From Chryseobacterium balustinum (GTDB taxonomy: Bacteria > Bacteroidota > Bacteroidia > Flavobacteriales > Weeksellaceae), in NCBI RefSeq assembly GCF_900168205.1, contig NZ_FUZE01000022.1:1-64000 (forward strand): a DNA stretch of 64,000 bases. Reading direction: 5' to 3'. Positions 61,180 through 64,000 of the stretch are shown here, piece by piece. A program made the position numbers and the translations under genes. The number at the start of each line of letters is the position of its first letter. The first letter of the stretch is position 1. The notes beneath the pieces are model-generated. The model made no database searches. It was given only the letters and a program-made list of their open reading frames with translations, and was not told the DNA's origin.

Positions 61180-62892
61180 ATGAAAAAGTACAGTTGCTTT
61201 CTCGTTCTGTTTTCTCTTCTATCACATCTACTATTTTCGCAGCAAAAAGAAGAAAACACTTACAGGGAAATCAGAAAAGGCTATGAAAAAATGGCTATCG
61301 ACGACATTGATGCAATGCCGCAGGTAAGACATTATATTCAAAAAGCAATAAAAGAGAAAAATTTCCGCAAATTGATTCAGGGCTATCGTGATGCAAGGCA
61401 GTTTGATCTTCAAAACAAGATGAAGTACGCTGATAGTGCTATTCAAGTCAGTTTAAAACATGGATCTTCCGATGATATTAGTAAAGATTATTTGAGTAAG
61501 GGAATTATATATTACTTCTATCAGAAAAAATATAAGTTGGCTTTAGATGAATATCTAAAGGCCTATAAATATTCAAAGGGATCAGAAGATCAGTATAACA
61601 ATTATAAAGTAATTTACCATCTGGGCATTGTAAAAGCGCACTTAGGATATTACGACGAAGCACTGGAGCATTTTAAGGAGTGCCTCACTTTCTACAGTTC
61701 AGATCACGCAGAAAACTTGCATGCCAATGAAAAGTTCAATTACAAAAGGGCGTATCTGAACAGCCTTCATCAAACGACAGTTATAAACAGATATCTGAAA
61801 AATTTTGAAAAGAGTGACAGCTTAAGTAAAATTGGATATGAAATGACTAAAAACAACAAAGACTTCAGTTTGGAAAATAGCTATTTTTTGAAATGTATGG
61901 GCATTGTTGAATTTCAGAATAAAGATTATGAAAAGTCAGAAAGATCCCTCAATGAGGCTCTTCCTATATTGCTGAAAAGAAAAGATTTTGCATGGTCTTC
62001 GGTTGTTTATTACTACTTAGGTAAAATAAATGAAGCGCAAAACGATTCTGATCATGCGATACTTAATTACTGCGAAATTGATTCAATTTTCACTAAACAT
62101 CAGGTCATACTGCCCGAAGTTGTGACAAGTTATAGTTATCTCATCGGATATTACAAAAATAAAAACGTCCAAAAGCAATTATATTATACCAATCAACTGC
62201 TCAGAGCTGACAGTCTTTTGACTAAAGATTTTTCTTACCTCTCATCTACACTTCATAAAGATTATGACAGAAGAACTTTGATCGATGAAAAAGAGCAAAT
62301 TTTGAGATCCGGAAATAAAAAAATAATGATTGCGCAGATTCTCATTTTTTCTGGTTCTATTATAATCATTTTTTTCACTGTACGCTTTTTCAGAGACCGA
62401 AAGATTAAAAGAAAATATGAAACTCTTCAGAAAAGAATTGCTGACGGAACCTATAACTTGAAGGATGTGGTGAAGGATATTGTAGAGGAAGATACTGAGG
62501 GGTATTTGAGAAAAACTTCAATCAGCCCTGAAATGACATTGGAAATAAGAGATAAGCTGATGAAGTTTGAAGATGAACTGCAGTTTAAAAAGAAAGGTTT
62601 AACTCAAAAAAGTATTGCTGTAAAACTGGGAACCAATTCTCATTATCTGTCGGTTTATATAAATGAAAATAAGGGTATGAATTTTAATAAGTACATGGCA
62701 GAATTGAGAATCAATTATATCACAAACCTTCTTAATACCAATAATAAATTTTTGAATTACACGATTGAAGCATTAGCTGAAGAGTGCGGAATTGCAGCAA
62801 GACAGAATTTCTCAAATCTCTTTTTTGAAATCAATGGAATTCGTCCGACTGATTATATTAAAAACAGGAAAAAAGAGCTCGGATTGTCGTAA
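61180..62892 (+). CDS. AraC-family regulator with TPR and membrane segment
   Basis: This 570-residue protein has a signal-like N-terminus (LVLFSLLSHLLFSQ), tetratricopeptide-type helices at about 100-340, one membrane segment near 378-401, then a short cytoplasmic linker. A C-terminal AraC HTH_18 domain follows (KSIAVKLGTNSHYLSVYINE, then AEECGIAARQNFSNLFFEI, RPTDYIKNR). This Bacteroidetes layout senses a periplasmic cue through the TPR and acts on DNA directly. It stands divergent from the lipoprotein-MauE set, so it likely controls it and the SusC operon. Confidence 0.88.
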   Translation: MKKYSCFLVLFSLLSHLLFSQQKEENTYREIRKGYEKMAIDDIDAMPQVRHYIQKAIKEKNFRKLIQGYRDARQFDLQNKMKYADSAIQVSLKHGSSDDISKDYLSKGIIYYFYQKKYKLALDEYLKAYKYSKGSEDQYNNYKVIYHLGIVKAHLGYYDEALEHFKECLTFYSSDHAENLHANEKFNYKRAYLNSLHQTTVINRYLKNFEKSDSLSKIGYEMTKNNKDFSLENSYFLKCMGIVEFQNKDYEKSERSLNEALPILLKRKDFAWSSVVYYYLGKINEAQNDSDHAILNYCEIDSIFTKHQVILPEVVTSYSYLIGYYKNKNVQKQLYYTNQLLRADSLLTKDFSYLSSTLHKDYDRRTLIDEKEQILRSGNKKIMIAQILIFSGSIIIIFFTVRFFRDRKIKRKYETLQKRIADGTYNLKDVVKDIVEEDTEGYLRKTSISPEMTLEIRDKLMKFEDELQFKKKGLTQKSIAVKLGTNSHYLSVYINENKGMNFNKYMAELRINYITNLLNTNNKFLNYTIEALAEECGIAARQNFSNLFFEINGIRPTDYIKNRKKELGLS

Positions 62893-62907
62893 ATAATTCT
62901 TTGATTA

Positions 62908-62927
62908 AGGAATTTTTGTAAATTCCT
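62908..62927. promoter_or_regulatory. Hairpin between the regulator and rteC
   Basis: AGGAATTT (62908-62915) and AAATTCCT (62920-62927) form a perfect 8-bp stem with loop TTGT, just ahead of the rteC ribosome binding site (AAAAAAGGA, 12 bases before the ATG). It could be an attenuator or operator. Confidence 0.4.
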
Positions 62928-62938
62928 GAAAAAAGGAC

Positions 62939-63784
62939 ATGGAGACAAAAACAATTTTTAGAAAAACTACGCAGCTTCTCGAAAATTTAGAGCTTAAAAT
63001 CAACGAAGTTTATGACGACTCTGATAATGTAATAAGGATTTCAGAAATGTCATTAGTCATCATCGATGAATTTATTCGAAAATTAAAAGAGCTGATCATT
63101 CCGCATGAGTTTGAAAGTATAGCCGAAGAAGTATATTTTTTCAAAAAACTAAAACCTTCTTTTATATCTAAATATATTTACTATTCATCAGTACTGGAAA
63201 TAGAATCACAAAAGCCAAAAGCCGGAAATAAAATATTGAAAAAGTACTACGAAGCAGAACAGGAAAAACTAAAAGTATTTTACTCAAATCATTCAGAGTT
63301 TTACAGTTATTTCACCAGGGATGCAACATATTTAGATCATAAAGTGTTTGTGCGAAATTCGTATGATTTAAAGATGAAATTATCTTTGGGGTTATACAAT
63401 TTTGACAACAATTTCACAACCTCTCACGATCAGATTATATCTCAATTTGTTGCTTATGAGCAGTTAGATCAATACCTCAAGATTCAAATTGAAAATCTTT
63501 CTGAGAATTCTGCAACTAAAATTGTATCTCCATTAAACTGGTCTGCTTCAAAAGTGGGACTCATTGAACTGACCTATGCCTTGTACAAGATGAAATGTTT
63601 TAATGGAGGAAATATTGAGCTCAGTGAAGTTATTAAATTTGTGGAAAAATCTTTTGATATGGATCTGGGCAATTTTCATAAAACTATTTTTGAAATCAAG
63701 AACAGAAAACAAGGACCAACTAAGTTTCTTCAATTAATAAATGATAATTTGAATCAACATTTTATCAATATAGATAATGAATAG
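62939..63784 (+). CDS. rteC: RteC-family protein
   Basis: This 281-residue protein is of the RteC type: FISKYIYYSSVLEIESQKP near 80, FTRDATYLDHKVFVRNSYDL near 125, LNWSASKVGLIELTYALYKM near 200 and NRKQGPTKFLQLINDNLNQH at the end. In CTnDOT RteC activates transcription of the excision operon. Its presence after the SusC and regulator genes shows that this locus is still inside the ICE. Full length. Confidence 0.88.
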   Translation: METKTIFRKTTQLLENLELKINEVYDDSDNVIRISEMSLVIIDEFIRKLKELIIPHEFESIAEEVYFFKKLKPSFISKYIYYSSVLEIESQKPKAGNKILKKYYEAEQEKLKVFYSNHSEFYSYFTRDATYLDHKVFVRNSYDLKMKLSLGLYNFDNNFTTSHDQIISQFVAYEQLDQYLKIQIENLSENSATKIVSPLNWSASKVGLIELTYALYKMKCFNGGNIELSEVIKFVEKSFDMDLGNFHKTIFEIKNRKQGPTKFLQLINDNLNQHFINIDNE

Positions 63785-63794
63785 TTTAGATTCT

Positions 63795-63832
63795 TAAAGG
63801 TCTCAGAGATTAATATACCGATGAGACCTTTA
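63795..63832. terminator. Hairpin after rteC
   Basis: TAAAGGTCTCA (63795-63805) pairs perfectly with TGAGACCTTTA (63822-63832). It lies 10 bases after the rteC stop, between converging genes; the T tract is weak on both sides, so efficient termination is uncertain. Confidence 0.55.
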
Positions 63833-63847
63833 TACTAAATTTAGCAG

Positions 63848-64000
63848 TCATTTTACTAAATGCTGCAAAGTAGGATCGTTTTTAATTCGGTCCATTTCAC
63901 AAACGATGATACTTAGAATATCGGCTTTTACTTTTTTGTAATTATCATCTATTACTTTTTTCATGCAGTCATTCCCATTTTCATCTTGAAAAGACAGAAT
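63848..64000 (-). CDS. Partial gene, 3' end only
   Basis: Fifty codons run in from the right edge and end at TGA 63848-63850; the product ends VCEMDRIKNDPTLQHLVK. The sequence is helical and charged and I do not recognise it. Convergent with rteC. It is cut by the window edge, so length and start are unknown. Confidence 0.5.
   Translation of the reverse strand: MLSFQDENGNDCMKKVIDDNYKKVKADILSIIVCEMDRIKNDPTLQHLVK

Noticed and set aside
1..64000. tRNA, rRNA or integrase genes marking the ICE ends
   Set aside because: I looked for cloverleaf-like CCA ends, rRNA cores and tyrosine-recombinase R-H-R-Y stretches and found none that I could support.

Overview
The window looks like AT-rich DNA of a flavobacterium, most likely Chryseobacterium or a close relative. 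The evidence is a Chryseobacterium-style Rhs core, Bacteroidetes-type promoters (TAnnTTTG), a SusC/SusD pair, a DUF6520 peptide, RteC, and a Bacteroidetes (MPF_B, CTnDOT-like) conjugation gene set. Almost all of it reads as the inside of one integrative conjugative element (ICE). I see no integrase, no att site and no tRNA gene, so neither end of the element is defined here.

Layout. 1-1850: an orphan, 5'-broken Rhs toxin tip with a lipoprotein that is probably its immunity protein, then a decayed IS3-type transposase. 2320-4341 (+): ssb, a DUF932 protein and a RadC-like JAB protein, ending in a terminator. 4733-13683 (-): the mating-pore operon traE-F-G-I-J-K-L-M-N-O-Q. 13904-18229 (+): a 1441-residue nuclease-STAND protein of the Avs (AVAST) type, lying against the tra genes between traD and traE. 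18400-20239 (-): traD, a DUF3408 protein and traA (ParA). 20240-20933: an intergenic region with GATTGC repeats and three successive hairpins, the best candidate for oriT. 20934-22661 (+): the relaxosome protein and relaxase.

22665-32615 (-) is a cargo block with three parts: a zeta-like kinase toxin with a small basic partner; a tightly overlapping four-gene operon encoding a metallo-beta-lactamase-fold protein, a trypsin-like protease, an ABC-3C middle component and an SMC-like ATPase; and a DUF2971 protein with an unrecognised zinc-site protein. 32958-36968 (+) returns to ICE core genes: an HTH protein, a DUF3945 protein and topoisomerase III.

37016-51079 is a second and larger cargo block of conflict-type genes: DUF4062 with AlbA_2/RecG-like, AbiEi-like, DUF2971, three PD-(D/E)XK nuclease-like proteins, two HEPN proteins, AbiH with two tiny downstream genes, a membrane protein, a RES-domain protein and an XRE regulator. 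51233-51344 can fold into a nested long stem and may be a structured leader. 51729-62892 is a surface-nutrition or peptide-handling locus: SusC, SusD and an S9 peptidase face a DUF6520 peptide, a MauE-propeller membrane protein, a 54-residue cysteine-containing protein and a small lipoprotein, with a TPR/AraC regulator. RteC follows at 62939-63784, so this locus is also inside the ICE. A partial gene runs off the right edge.

How it fits together. The tra, mob, topB and ssb genes would move the element; the cargo would defend the host and add an outer-membrane uptake function. The type IV coupling protein that normally follows the relaxase is not in the window; the first cargo block sits where it would be expected. 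The best candidates for a little-described system are the MBL-protease-ABC-3C operon (24157-30340) and the adjacent uncharacterised genes at 30732-32615 and 44825-48124.
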